64,000 bases of DNA from Sedimentibacter sp. zth1 (GCF_017352195.1 NZ_CP071445.1:1178001-1242000), one strand, 5' to 3'. Positions 1 to 11,937 are shown, counted from the stretch's first letter. Numbers and translations: made by a program. The notes: generated by a model not told the origin, from the sequence alone.

Positions 1-3003
<3,003 letters not shown>

Positions 3004-3180
3004 TCTGTTCTCAAGCTTACGCTTGGCACTAACTCTCGTTAGTTGTTGTTGTTTTTGTTTTTACTGTTTTTTGTTCTATTTCTATACTCTTGCGAGTACT
3101 GAAACTAAAGGTTGTTCTTATGCTGTTTTATTGTCTAAGGTTCATTTTTCAATGCTTTGCTGTCTCTCAACAGCTTTATT

Positions 3181-3209
3181 AGTTTACCATCTCTATCAAA
3201 GTTTGTCAA
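3181..3209 (-). promoter_or_regulatory. rrn promoter P2 (proximal)
   Basis: On the minus strand TTGACA (3209-3204) is followed, after exactly 17 bases, by TAAACT (3186-3181). The -35 box is a perfect consensus and the -10 box matches 4 of 6. The position about 180 bases before 16S fits an rRNA operon promoter. Confidence 0.75.
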
Positions 3210-3267
3210 GAACTTTTTTGAATTATTTTTCGTCTCATTACTAATATTCTTCGCTAGGGACTTACTT

Positions 3268-3296
3268 AATTTATCATATCTTTTGTATTTTGTCAA
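3268..3296 (-). promoter_or_regulatory. rrn promoter P1 (distal)
   Basis: A second perfect TTGACA (3296-3291) is followed after 17 bases by TAAATT (3273-3268). It lies 87 bases upstream of P2 and has the same geometry. Tandem promoters are usual for Firmicutes rRNA operons. Confidence 0.65.
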
Positions 3297-3452
3297 TACA
3301 TAAATAACTTTTTTCATTCGTTTTTTAACCATGCAACTTTTATTATGTGTTAAAATATCAATATATATCAAGACTAAAATATCTATATTAAATCATTAGA
3401 AAAGTTATATATACTAAAACTTATATTTCTAGATTATAAATAACAAATAGTA

Positions 3453-3977
3453 TTAACAAATAAAATTATATCTTTCTTTTTTAAAGTAGGCTACTAAGGA
3501 ACCTCTGAAATATCCATATCCTTCAAATTCCATACCTATATTTTCTAACGACTTCATTGATTTTTTATTTTCTGGGAGAGCCATAGCAATAATTTCTTTT
3601 AACCCTAATTCTGTAAATCCATACGTTAATAATGCTTTACCACTTTCAGTTGCATAACCCTTACTCCAATAATCAGGCAACAATCTAATCCCTATTTCTA
3701 CTGCGTTTAAATCTTTCAAATACCTATACCCTGTAATACCAATAAATTCTTTATTTTCTTCTAAAACCACACCCCATGTGTGAAGTCCACTATTATAACT
3801 ATATTTATTTATATGCTTTCTTAGGTTATCTCTGCACTCATTAAAAGTTGACCTATACATATTTGGTATATATTTTCTAACCTGAGGATCATTTTCTAAT
3901 TTATAAAAATCTATTAAATCACCTATAGTTAACTCTCTAATTATAAGCCTTTCTGTTATTATAATTTCATTATTCAT
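3453..3977 (-). CDS. GNAT family N-acetyltransferase (RimJ/RimL type)
   Basis: The protein (174 residues from the chosen start) begins MNNEIIITERLIIRELT, the usual opening of RimJ/RimL-type acetyltransferases (Acetyltransf_3). GIRLLPDYWSKGYATES is the acetyl-CoA binding region, and NKKSMKSLENIGMEFEG is the C-terminal motif. The family transfers acetyl from acetyl-CoA to protein N-termini or small amines; the substrate here is unknown. The frame stays open upstream to 4058, but AAGGAG lies 5 bases before the ATG at 3977, so I start there. A short gap follows the broken SPL-like gene on the same strand. Confidence 0.85.
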   Translation of the reverse strand: MNNEIIITERLIIRELTIGDLIDFYKLENDPQVRKYIPNMYRSTFNECRDNLRKHINKYSYNSGLHTWGVVLEENKEFIGITGYRYLKDLNAVEIGIRLLPDYWSKGYATESGKALLTYGFTELGLKEIIAMALPENKKSMKSLENIGMEFEGYGYFRGSLVAYFKKERYNFIC

Positions 3978-4057
3978 TATTACACTCCTTCTAAATATAA
4001 ATGCTATATATTTACTGGTTATACTAATAAATATATGAAAAATTACAACTTTTGACA

Positions 4058-5052
4058 TTATACTACATATAAAATATTCATATTCTCTAATTTTTTTAAA
4101 AGTTGCTTTCTTAGGAATTCCTCTACATCTACTCTAATTTCATTTTTATAGCAATACCTTCCCAGTCCTCTTACAGTCATTATTTCTTTATCATATAAAT
4201 CTACTGCATTTGGAAATGTATCTTGATTAATTACTTTATGAATAAAACTGTATGTCATAAATATTATTTCAATTGTTGCTTGGTTTTTAACTTTTTCTGA
4301 TAATTCATCAGCAAGCTGATCAATTAGTTTTGAATATAATTCCTTCCAATTATCAAGTAGTACAACAGGTGCAATCAATAATCCAACTTTATAACCTGCC
4401 TCACACAATTGATTTATAGCTTTAATTCTATTTTTAAGAGATGATGTACCAAATTCTACTTTTCTAATAATTTCTTCTGGATTTACGCTAATCCTTGCAA
4501 TTACTTTACCATTATGATTAAGTGGCAATAAAGGCTCAATCATATCAAATTTAGTTGGGAAAGTAATCAAACCTTTTTTACTCTTAGCAAAGTTCTCATA
4601 GTCCACACCAAATTATTTGTAATATTATTTTCCAATACTAAATCACTATTACTACCTATTTCAAATACTAAGTCTTTATCACTTTTATTTGAGAATTTTA
4701 TGAGTTTATCTAACATTTGCTCCCTATTTACAAATACTCTAAGATAGGAACATTTATTATAGTGACACATCAAATAGCAATATAAACACATAGCACTACA
4801 GCCAGATGATGTATATGGAACAATATAATTTGAAACTTTGAAGTTTTCAGTATATTTATGTGTTTTTCTAACCCCTATAATTAAATGTTGTTTCATATTA
4901 GGAAACTCTTTGTTTGAATTTGTTCTTAATTCTTCTATTTTGTTATGACTTTTTATTTCAATCCACTCTTTGTCCTTATATTTTTCTCTTAAATATTTAC
5001 CTAACTCATAAGTTATAATTTGTGGCTCAAAATATATTTTATCTGGGAACAT
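4058..5052 (-). pseudogene. Spore photoproduct lyase-like radical SAM protein, frameshifted
   Basis: Two overlapping frames together match one spore photoproduct lyase (SPL)-type protein of about 330 residues. The first (5052-4567) holds FEPQIITYELGK, VGVRKTHKY and the radical SAM cysteines C-x3-C-x2-C (CSAMCLYCY). The second (to 4058) holds TKFDMIEPLL, RISVNPEEIIRKVEFGTSSL, GLLIAPV and the C-terminal part. Collinearity breaks near 4606, where a -1 (or +2) shift is needed. SPL reverses thymine spore photoproducts during germination with an S-adenosylmethionine radical. The H-donor Cys of SPL (FEASCTSD in Bacillus subtilis) appears as Ser here (FEIGSNSD), so even an intact version may not be a classical SPL. 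A sequencing error remains possible. Confidence 0.75.
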
Positions 5053-5071
5053 ATAAACCTCATTTTTTTAC

Positions 5072-5968
5072 TTATTTATATCCACTAATAACTAAAACTG
5101 CTGTTGTTTTAAAATCCCAGATTTTTTCATTGTTTTTATATTGCTCAATTCTCTTATCAAATCTAATATTAATTAGTTCTATAAGTCTATCTTTTTCCTC
5201 TATTGTCAAGGAATTTGGAGACAGATTAAGTACTTTATACACACCTGACAAGGCTTCTAATCTATTATCGTTTATTTGATTAATTGCTGTTATTGGAGAT
5301 GTATTGTAATTATCCGGTGCATAGCTCATAATATTTAATAAATCTACATTGATATTTCTAAATCCTGCTTTTTCTAATTCTTTAGGATACTCATGCTCAT
5401 CCACTTCAAATTTGCCAATATCAAATTTTTCAAATATATCATCTGTATTTTTAAATGCCTTTTCACATAATAATTTTTCTTCTTTGCTAATATTTAATAA
5501 ATTGTCATACCTAATTTGAAGTTTTGGTCTAACTGAAAGCACTACTATTCTTCCATTATTTCGTAATATTCTATATTGCTCGTCGAAAAATAGTTTATGA
5601 GGTACGTGTTCTGCAACTGTATGTGAAAAACACAAGTCAAATGAATTATCTTCAAATGGCATGTTTGTAGCATCTCCAACAATAAATTTACAATTCAAGC
5701 CTAATTCCAAATTTTTATCCTTTGCATATTGAATATGCTGTTCATCACAATCAATACCTGTAATATGTACATCACCTACATATGAATTAATCCTATGACA
5801 GAATACTCCTCCTCCACATCCAACTTCCAATATATTCTGTTGGTTTCTTACGCCAATTGCATTTAACCACATTTCTTTATTATTGTCATTAAATCTAAGA
5901 CTTCTGTTATTGTACAGCTCTTCAGAAGTCTGAATATAATTTGACCAGTAATTACTCATGTTTTTCAC
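5072..5968 (-). CDS. Class I SAM-dependent methyltransferase
   Basis: This 298-residue protein has the Rossmann motif I ILEVGCGGGVF near residue 45. An acidic motif II end (GIDCDEQHIQYAK) follows, then VGDATNMPFEDNSFDLCFSH and a motif with HVPHKLFFDEQYRILRNNG. This is the Methyltransf_11/25 pattern of small-molecule methylases. The C-terminal 120 residues carry no motif I recognise and probably shape the substrate pocket. The acceptor is unknown. It ends 19 bases before the SPL-like gene, so the two may share a transcript. Confidence 0.85.
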   Translation of the reverse strand: MKNMSNYWSNYIQTSEELYNNRSLRFNDNNKEMWLNAIGVRNQQNILEVGCGGGVFCHRINSYVGDVHITGIDCDEQHIQYAKDKNLELGLNCKFIVGDATNMPFEDNSFDLCFSHTVAEHVPHKLFFDEQYRILRNNGRIVVLSVRPKLQIRYDNLLNISKEEKLLCEKAFKNTDDIFEKFDIGKFEVDEHEYPKELEKAGFRNINVDLLNIMSYAPDNYNTSPITAINQINDNRLEALSGVYKVLNLSPNSLTIEEKDRLIELINIRFDKRIEQYKNNEKIWDFKTTAVLVISGYK

Positions 5969-6083
5969 CCCAATTCGTTTATTTAATATTAATCATTATA
6001 ATATTTTGTTACTAAATAATAGTTAAATAATTATATCACAAGTAAATATATTGTATGTATATTTACTTGTATAAAGAATGATT

Positions 6084-7088
6084 TTATATACTAACAAAAT
6101 CATCTAATACCGTTACACATTTATTTGTTGCATCCAATTCTACTTCACATCCAATTGGCATGGTCAACATTGGATGCGTGTGACAACAATCAAATTCAGC
6201 AAGCACAGGAAAATCTACATTTCCCATTACTTCTTTTAACACATCATATGGTTTCCTATTTGTTTTTAAATCATCAAATAATTCGTGCTTTCCCAATATC
6301 AAACCTCCGATTTTATCAAAAACACCGCTAAGTTTTAACAATGAAAAACTGCGTTCAATAGTTGCTATATCTTTTAGAGAATCTTCAATAAACAATATAT
6401 CTCCGCATTTTATTTCTGGCATGTATTCTGTATTCCAAATTCCTTGCATAGTGTTTAGATTACCACCAATTATTCTTCCTTTTGCTTTGCCTTCATTTAA
6501 GGTTATTAAAGTGTTTTTATTTGGAGTTTTTCCTCTATCTTGAGTTTTCCAATCTAAAAATTCGTCAGTCCAGCACTCAGGTGTAGGCATAATATATGGT
6601 ACATGCGATTTTCCCATTGTAACATTTGAAAAATACTGAAATGTTTCATTTACAAATGGTGGAAATTCTCCAAAAGATGCAACAACAGCAGGTCCATAAT
6701 AAGTAACTAAGTCTGTTTTAGCATAAATCGCCAATAGTAATGCAGTAACATCTGAATAACCAATTATTATTTTAGGATTTTCTTTTAATGCTTGATAATC
6801 TACATAAGGTAAAATTGAATTAGAATTCATTCCTCCAATAGCTGCCATAATACATTTTACATTTGGATTATATATAAGTTCATTCAATTCAGTAGCACGC
6901 TCCAAAATACTTCCAGAGCGATAAAAATCTTGTTTTCCGGTAAGATATCCCTCAAAAAAATTAAAACCTTGACTTTCCAAAAATTGTTTTCCTCGTGAAT
7001 AGCGTTTTTTTACGGTTGCAGTTGCGGGTGAAGATGGAGAAAATACAGCAATAGTATCTCCCTTTTTTAATTTTGGTGCTAAAATCAT
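6084..7088 (-). CDS. S66 family peptidase (LD-carboxypeptidase / MccF-like)
   Basis: The 334-residue protein starts with LKKGDTIAVFSPSSPA and has IIGYSDVTALL, which carries the nucleophilic Ser of the S66 family. The catalytic Glu region (NLNTMQGIWNTEY and ILFIEDS) follows, and the catalytic His lies in FDCCHTHPM near the C-terminus. S66 enzymes are cytoplasmic serine carboxypeptidases. Some trim murein tetrapeptides at the L,D bond during wall recycling; others (MccF) cleave peptide-nucleotide antibiotics such as microcin C. Sequence alone does not separate these; the isolated setting, away from wall genes, slightly favours an MccF-like detoxifying role. It appears to be a single gene. Confidence 0.88.
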   Translation of the reverse strand: MILAPKLKKGDTIAVFSPSSPATATVKKRYSRGKQFLESQGFNFFEGYLTGKQDFYRSGSILERATELNELIYNPNVKCIMAAIGGMNSNSILPYVDYQALKENPKIIIGYSDVTALLLAIYAKTDLVTYYGPAVVASFGEFPPFVNETFQYFSNVTMGKSHVPYIMPTPECWTDEFLDWKTQDRGKTPNKNTLITLNEGKAKGRIIGGNLNTMQGIWNTEYMPEIKCGDILFIEDSLKDIATIERSFSLLKLSGVFDKIGGLILGKHELFDDLKTNRKPYDVLKEVMGNVDFPVLAEFDCCHTHPMLTMPIGCEVELDATNKCVTVLDDFVSI

Positions 7089-7140
7089 TCAATCACTTCT
7101 TTCTAATTATTTATATAAATAATAAGAATATTATAGCATA

Positions 7141-7177
7141 CAAAAAAAGAGTCGAAAAGTGTTATCTTTTCGACTCT
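7141..7177 (-). terminator. Rho-independent terminator after tRNA-Leu
   Basis: A perfect 11-bp stem (GAGTCGAAAAG / CTTTTCGACTC, 7149-7159 and 7166-7176) closes a 6-base loop. On the minus strand it is followed by seven T residues, just past the tRNA 3' end. T residues on the other side suggest it also works in reverse. Confidence 0.9.
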
Positions 7178-7186
7178 TTTTTTCTT

Positions 7187-7269
7187 TGGTACGGGTAGAG
7201 GGACTTGAACCCCCACGGTCTCCCACTAGATCCTAAGTCTAGCGCGTCTGCCAATTCCGCCATACCCGC
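7187..7269 (-). tRNA. tRNA-Leu (anticodon TAG)
   Basis: The minus strand folds as a class II tRNA. The acceptor GCGGGTA pairs with TACCCGT, the D arm holds GGAATTGGCAGAC, and the anticodon stem CTAGA/TCTAG closes loop CTTAGGA with anticodon TAG. A short variable arm (GTGGGAGACC region), T loop GTTCAAG, discriminator A and an encoded CCA follow. Its own terminator lies 10 bases downstream. Confidence 0.97.
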
Positions 7270-7407
7270 TTGGTTAGCTTTTAACAACAAAGATTATTAT
7301 ACATAACAGTTAGTTATTTGTCAACAATAATTTTAATTTTTTCTTTTATATAATCATATAACTATAAGTATTGTTATACTCCACTAGCCTCATCATATAA
7401 AAATTTA

Positions 7408-8745
7408 TTAAAACCTATACATCCAATCAGCCTTTAAGTAATAAATCAAAAATAGTATTGAGCTTAAAGACCATGTCAATGGATACGCCCAAAATATAAC
7501 TTTTATATCATTAATAAAATGAGTTGCAACTGTTATATATGATACTCTAATAATGCACCAACATATAAGCATTGTAAACATTGGTATTTTTGATTTGCCT
7601 GCTCCCCTTAAAATACCTGCTATACTGTGAGAAAAAGCCAAAAGAAAATAAAACAAAGAAATTGTTCTAGCTTGCTTAGTACCAATTAAAATAACCTCAG
7701 ATTCTTTGCTAAATAACCCAATAAATATCGGAGCAAATATAAAAAATATTAATCCTACTATTTCTGCTAAGGCAACAGACGTCATTATACCATATTTTGC
7801 TCCTTTCTTTACTCTTTCATATTGTTTTGCTCCTATATTTTGACTTGTAAATGTAGTCATAGACATAGCAAAACTTGTAATTGGTATAAATGCAAACCCT
7901 TCGATTTTAGAATATGAACCACATGCTGCCATTGCAACAGGTCCAAAACCATTTATATTCGACTGTACCACTAAATTTGCAAGTGCAATAACAGAATTCT
8001 GTATACCGGACGGGAAACCTATAAGTAACATTTCTTTTAATATTTCTTTGTCAATATGTATATTTTTAAATTCTACTTTATAAACATCTTTTACTTTTGT
8101 TAATCTATGAAATGCAAGTACAACACTTACTGCTTGAGAAATTACGGTAGCAAATGCAGCACCCATTACACCCATTTTTAAAATTGCAACAAAAAGCAAA
8201 TCTAACATTACATTTACTATTGATGATGTAATCAAAAAATAAAGTGGATGCTTACTATCGCCAACAGCTTGAAATATACCATTTGCGGTATTGTACATCA
8301 CAATAAAAATAGCCCCTGAGAAATATATTCTTACATATAATACTGCATTTGAAAATACAGATTCTGGAGTTCCCATAAGTCTAAGAATATGCGGAGTAAA
8401 CACAGTACCTACTATCGTTAAAATTACACCTGATATAATACCAAATGCCATAGCATTTCCTACCGACTTTTTTACATTTTCTAAATCTCTTGCACCAAAA
8501 TACTTTGATATAACAACACCTACTCCACTAAACACTCCTCCAAAAAAACCTACCATTAAAAATATTAACGAACCTGTGGAACTTATAGCTGCAAGTGCAT
8601 CTCTTCCTACGAAATTTCCTACAACTAAGGCATCAACAATATTGTATAGCTGTTGAAATAAGTTTCCCCAAAACATTGGCAATGCAAATTTGATTATTTT
8701 TGAATATATTTTACCTTCTGTCATTAATAAAGAGTTTGATTTCAA
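7408..8745 (-). CDS. MATE family multidrug efflux transporter
   Basis: At 445 residues with about 12 hydrophobic segments, the protein has the MATE repeat structure. The N-terminal half opens with FALPMFWGNLFQQLYNIVDA and GNFVGRDALAAISSTG; the second half repeats it with LLIGFPSGIQNSVIALANLV. MATE carriers export cationic drugs or metabolites in exchange for Na+ or H+. A second, only distantly similar MATE gene lies at 48.0 kb. No adjacent regulator is seen, so the substrate cannot be inferred. It reads as a single gene between the tRNA-Leu and the repeat-protein terminator. Confidence 0.92.
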   Translation of the reverse strand: MKSNSLLMTEGKIYSKIIKFALPMFWGNLFQQLYNIVDALVVGNFVGRDALAAISSTGSLIFLMVGFFGGVFSGVGVVISKYFGARDLENVKKSVGNAMAFGIISGVILTIVGTVFTPHILRLMGTPESVFSNAVLYVRIYFSGAIFIVMYNTANGIFQAVGDSKHPLYFLITSSIVNVMLDLLFVAILKMGVMGAAFATVISQAVSVVLAFHRLTKVKDVYKVEFKNIHIDKEILKEMLLIGFPSGIQNSVIALANLVVQSNINGFGPVAMAACGSYSKIEGFAFIPITSFAMSMTTFTSQNIGAKQYERVKKGAKYGIMTSVALAEIVGLIFFIFAPIFIGLFSKESEVILIGTKQARTISLFYFLLAFSHSIAGILRGAGKSKIPMFTMLICWCIIRVSYITVATHFINDIKVIFWAYPLTWSLSSILFLIYYLKADWMYRF

Positions 8746-8840
8746 TTAATTTTATCTCCATTTTATAGTAATTTTTATAGCATATGATACATATTATATC
8801 ATTATTTCAGTAACAAGCAATACAACATATAAAATAAGAT

Positions 8841-8880
8841 AAAAAATCACGGTCTAAGTAAATAACTCAAACCGTGATTT
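8841..8880 (-). terminator. Terminator of the repeat-protein gene
   Basis: AAATCACGGT (8844-8853) pairs with ACCGTGATTT (8871-8880) around a 17-base loop. On the minus strand a TTTTTT run follows, so it ends the transcript of the gene at 8936-9304. Confidence 0.8.
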
Positions 8881-8935
8881 CGTCCAACGTTACGATGGTA
8901 AATTTAAACTGCAATTGAAAAATTCCTTTGCTACT

Positions 8936-9304
8936 TTACTTTTTGCTGTCTGCTAAAGCTTGTTTGTATTCCTCTACTGTCATTCCTTTTTCTTCTGCTT
9001 GAGCTGCAAATTTCTCCGAAACTAGTGCTTTATACTCTTCAACAGTCATACCCTTTGCTGCTAATTGTGCTTCAAATTCTTCTTTAGTCATTTTTGGTTT
9101 AGCATCTTTTTTACTGTCTGCTAAAGCTTGTTTGTATTCCTCTACTGTCATTCCTTTTTCTTCTGCTTGAGCTGCAAATTCTTGAGCATATTCAGCTTTT
9201 GAATTCAACACTTTTCCTTCTTTTTCGCTTGTAGCTGCACTTGCAGACACTGTTCCGATTACGACAAGCATTATTGCCATTGCTAAAATAAATACTTTTT
9301 TCAT
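8936..9304 (-). CDS. Small secreted repeat protein (KGMTVEEYK repeats)
   Basis: This is a 122-residue protein with a clear Sec signal peptide (MKKVFILAMAIMLVVIGTVSASAA, likely cut after ASA). The mature part is very charged and mostly helical, with three copies of KGMTVEEYK. The first and third copies sit in near-identical 24-residue units that share 67 identical bases. I do not recognise the family. ATG at 9304 is chosen because AAAGGTG lies 6 bases upstream; an in-frame GTG 9 bases earlier overlaps the binding site. It has its own terminator and lies 108 bases downstream of the histidine kinase stop, so that two-component system may control it. Function unknown. Confidence 0.8.
   Translation of the reverse strand: MKKVFILAMAIMLVVIGTVSASAATSEKEGKVLNSKAEYAQEFAAQAEEKGMTVEEYKQALADSKKDAKPKMTKEEFEAQLAAKGMTVEEYKALVSEKFAAQAEEKGMTVEEYKQALADSKK
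8946..9180. repeat. Perfect 67-base direct repeat, 168-base period
   Basis: Bases 8946-9012 and 9114-9180 are identical over 67 positions, inside the coding region of the secreted repeat protein. The spacing is a multiple of three (168 bases, 56 codons). Copy number could therefore change in frame. Confidence 0.95.
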
Positions 9305-9412
9305 TGATATCACCTTTCTTGTTTGTATTCATCAACTATTGTTAATGTACAATTAGTATATCAATTAAATTGGTAATAAAAACGTTCTAATTATGGCATA
9401 ATTATGGCATTA

Positions 9413-10792
9413 TCAGAATTGCTTGTGTGGAAGTTTTACAATAAAGACTGCACCACCTTCAGACTTATTTCTCAAAGTAATCATTCCATTGTGTCCATCA
9501 ATAACTTTTTTAATAATAGATAATCCAATACCAGATCCTTCTTTCTCACCAATTATTGATCGAGAAAATGGATTTTGTAATAAAGATTCACTAAACCCTT
9601 TTCCATTATCTGAAACCTCTATTTTTATAAATTTATCCACGTTTTCAATAGAGATATAGATAGAATCTTTTGTATATTTGATGCAATTTGAAATAATATT
9701 AATAAATGCTCTAGTCACTTTTTCTTCATCTGCATTTAGACATAATTTTTCTACCGGTTCAAAAAATACATCAAGGTCATTTATGATAATCAGACTATCA
9801 AGTTTATCCAGAACATTAGTGATAATTTTATTAATACTTACTTTTTGAAAATTAAAAGCATCTTTAACTGTATCTAGTTTACTTAAGTATATAATATTTT
9901 CTATTTGTTTCTTTAAACAATTACATTCATTTGTGATAATATCAAGTGCTTTATCATTATCTTCAATAATATTAGTTTTGATTCCCTGAGCATATCCACT
10001 AATAACAGTCAAAGGTGTTTTTAACTCATGTGAAATATTTTCATAAAACTTTCTTTGCTCAACATCTTGCTTCTTAAGGCTTTCAGCCATGTCATTAATA
10101 GCAAATGCCAACGTTTCGAATTCATCACCAGTTTGCAAAACTACTTTTTCATCAAAGTGCCTTAAAGCAAATTTTTCTGTTGTCTTTATTAATACATCTA
10201 TTGGACGAGTTATCATTCTTTCTGAAAACCTATTTATAATCACTATTAAAATACTAATAGCAACTATAGCAATAATCAAAACATAAACAATTTGATTTAC
10301 AATCATTTTAACATTTTCATTGGATATTAAAGTTACAACTAAAAGAGTATATTTATCTCCTTCATAGCTTATTTCAACTGAATCATTATATGCTAGAAAA
10401 GACTTTCCCAAAATTCTAATCTCATATATTTGCTTTATATCTTTGTTATACATATTTTTAAGTTCATTATCCGGTATATTTAATTTTGAAATTATACTTG
10501 AAGTATTTATCAGTTCAGGATTTTCATTCATATTGAAAATTGCAGATACAACTGGTAATTTTTGATTTTTATCAAAATACCTTAAATTTACTGAAATAGC
10601 ACCATTATTATATTTTATATATTTATTATATGAAAGGGCTTCTACAATAGTTTTATTATCCTTAATAATATCACTTGCAATTCCATCCTCAATATAATTA
10701 CTTACAATAGCTGAGATAATAATAGATAGTATAATCATACTAATTGAAGTAACAAGGAAATTCGATAATATTAGTTTTTTTCCTATTTTCAT
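9413..10792 (-). CDS. Sensor histidine kinase
   Basis: The protein (459 residues) has a membrane segment near residues 10-33, an extracytoplasmic sensor of about 135 residues and a second membrane segment near 170-190. A HAMP domain follows. HisKA has the phospho-acceptor His in ENISHELKTPL (about residue 253). The HATPase domain has NCIKYT (N box), VSDNGKGF (G1) and GSGIGLSIIKKV (G2). It autophosphorylates and should pass phosphate to the regulator encoded just upstream. Only one base separates the regulator stop from the ATG at 10792, so the pair is co-translated. The signal is unknown; the repeat-protein gene next downstream is a candidate target. Confidence 0.93.
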   Translation of the reverse strand: MKIGKKLILSNFLVTSISMIILSIIISAIVSNYIEDGIASDIIKDNKTIVEALSYNKYIKYNNGAISVNLRYFDKNQKLPVVSAIFNMNENPELINTSSIISKLNIPDNELKNMYNKDIKQIYEIRILGKSFLAYNDSVEISYEGDKYTLLVVTLISNENVKMIVNQIVYVLIIAIVAISILIVIINRFSERMITRPIDVLIKTTEKFALRHFDEKVVLQTGDEFETLAFAINDMAESLKKQDVEQRKFYENISHELKTPLTVISGYAQGIKTNIIEDNDKALDIITNECNCLKKQIENIIYLSKLDTVKDAFNFQKVSINKIITNVLDKLDSLIIINDLDVFFEPVEKLCLNADEEKVTRAFINIISNCIKYTKDSIYISIENVDKFIKIEVSDNGKGFSESLLQNPFSRSIIGEKEGSGIGLSIIKKVIDGHNGMITLRNKSEGGAVFIVKLPHKQF

Positions 10793-10793
10793 A

Positions 10794-11468
10794 CTAATCA
10801 CTCACCTTGTAACCGTATCCCCATATGGTCTCAATTTTACATTCTATTTCAGCTAAAAGCATTTTCTTCCTTAATCTCTTAATAAGGTGATCAACTTGTC
10901 TAGTATCTCCAAAATAATCATAACCCCATACTTTTTTAATAATTTTTTCTCTGGAAAAAGCCTGATTTTTATTTGCTATTAATAATTCAAGCAAGTCATA
11001 TTCTTTGACTGTAGTAATAAACTCTTCTCCGTGAATTAAAACCACCCTATTTGATTTAATAATCTCAACATCTTTGCAAAACAAACGATTATCAGTATTA
11101 CATAAAAAATTATTATTTACTCGGTGTAACATATTTCGGACTTTTATAGATATTTCTCTAAGACTAAATGGCTTAGAAATATAATCATCACTCCCAAGTT
11201 CTAATCCAAGAATCCTATCAATTTCTTCATCTTTTGCTGAAATCATTATTATAGGTATATCACTAATTTTCCTAATCTCTTTACACAACTCATAACCAGA
11301 TATTTTTGGCATCATAATATCAGTGATAACAAGATCACATGAATTTTGCAAAAATTTTGATAGTAAGCTATTTGCATCATAGAATGTCTCAACCAAGTAA
11401 TTTTCGCTTAAAAGTTGACTCTTTAATAGCTGACAAACATTTTTATCATCATCGGCAATATATATCAA
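10794..11468 (-). CDS. OmpR/PhoB family response regulator
   Basis: This regulator of about 224 residues has a receiver domain with acidic pocket ADDDKN, phospho-acceptor D50 (LVITDIMMPK), the Ser in IMISAKDEE and Lys in SKPFSLREI. A winged-helix DNA-binding domain follows, with EYDLLELLIANKNQAFSRE and DTRQVDHLIKRLRKK. It pairs with the kinase one base downstream. The start is uncertain. The frame opens at TTG 11468, but a strong AGGAGG lies 18 bases upstream of it. That site is ideally spaced (about 7 bases) from an in-frame ATT at 11480, giving a longer N-terminus (IKDKLIYIADDD). Confidence 0.92.
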   Translation of the reverse strand: MIYIADDDKNVCQLLKSQLLSENYLVETFYDANSLLSKFLQNSCDLVITDIMMPKISGYELCKEIRKISDIPIIMISAKDEEIDRILGLELGSDDYISKPFSLREISIKVRNMLHRVNNNFLCNTDNRLFCKDVEIIKSNRVVLIHGEEFITTVKEYDLLELLIANKNQAFSREKIIKKVWGYDYFGDTRQVDHLIKRLRKKMLLAEIECKIETIWGYGYKVSD

Positions 11469-11762
11469 TTTATCTTTAATAAAAATCCCTCCTATCTAAA
11501 ATCTTATTATATCATATAAAATTCCATTTAGAATAATATAAATGTGGCAATTATATGTCATTTTAGTTATAACCTATCGAGTAATTATATTAGTATAACC
11601 TTGCAGCTTTAAATCTACTATTTAGAAAATAATGCCATACAGTAGATTATAGTCGACTGAAAAGGTGATTATTCCCTGTGAAAATACAATTTTTATAATG
11701 ATTTGATAATAAAATATATTCATAAAATCCATATATAAATTCAAGTCCCTATGTTTTAAACA

Positions 11763-11790
11763 CAAAAAAAGCAGTCTCTCGACTGTTTTT
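11763..11790 (-). terminator. Terminator after tRNA-Leu (CAG)
   Basis: CAGTC/GACTG stem with a TCTC loop on the plus strand. On the minus strand it is followed by C and seven T residues, immediately after the tRNA 3' end. Confidence 0.85.
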
Positions 11791-11795
11791 TCTTG

Positions 11796-11882
11796 TGGTG
11801 CGGGTAACAGGACTTGAACCTGCATAGCTAAAAAGCCATTAGAACCTGAATCTAACGCGTCTGCCAATTCCGCCATACCCGC
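11796..11882 (-). tRNA. tRNA-Leu (anticodon CAG)
   Basis: A class II tRNA of 87 bases with acceptor GCGGGTA/TACCCGC. The anticodon stem TTAGA/TCTAA closes loop TTCAGGT (anticodon CAG). A long variable arm (TGGCTTTTTAGCTA), T loop GTTCAAG and encoded CCA follow. It shares the acceptor and D arm sequence with the other tRNA-Leu at 7187. The reading frame across it, starting MAELADALDSG, is a well-known artefact of tRNA-Leu genes. Confidence 0.97.
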
Positions 11883-11937
11883 ATAACCTTATGCAAAATA
11901 ATATCGCTTAACATAATATTTTATAAAATACAAATCT

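Larger units (their letters stand above)
3004..3452 (-). other. rrn leader and promoter region, no gene
   Basis: This AT-rich stretch lies upstream of 16S on the minus strand. It holds two well-spaced sigma-A-type promoters (3181-3209 and 3268-3296) and the untranslated leader. I see no protein gene; the short open frames lack ribosome binding sites. Confidence 0.75.

Noticed and set aside
4058-4606. Second half of the SPL-like region as an independent gene with GTG start
   Set aside because: It has no ribosome binding site, and its sequence continues the upstream half in the order seen in full-length SPL proteins.
11571-11600. CCTATCGAGTA followed by TTAGTATA, similar to text near 23384-23412
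   Set aside because: The shared words are short and AT-rich with unequal spacing; not enough for a repeat family or shared regulatory site.
11622-11876. Reading frame starting MAELADALDSGSNG
   Set aside because: This is the recurrent artefact of tRNA-Leu genes; the frame covers the tRNA and its terminator.
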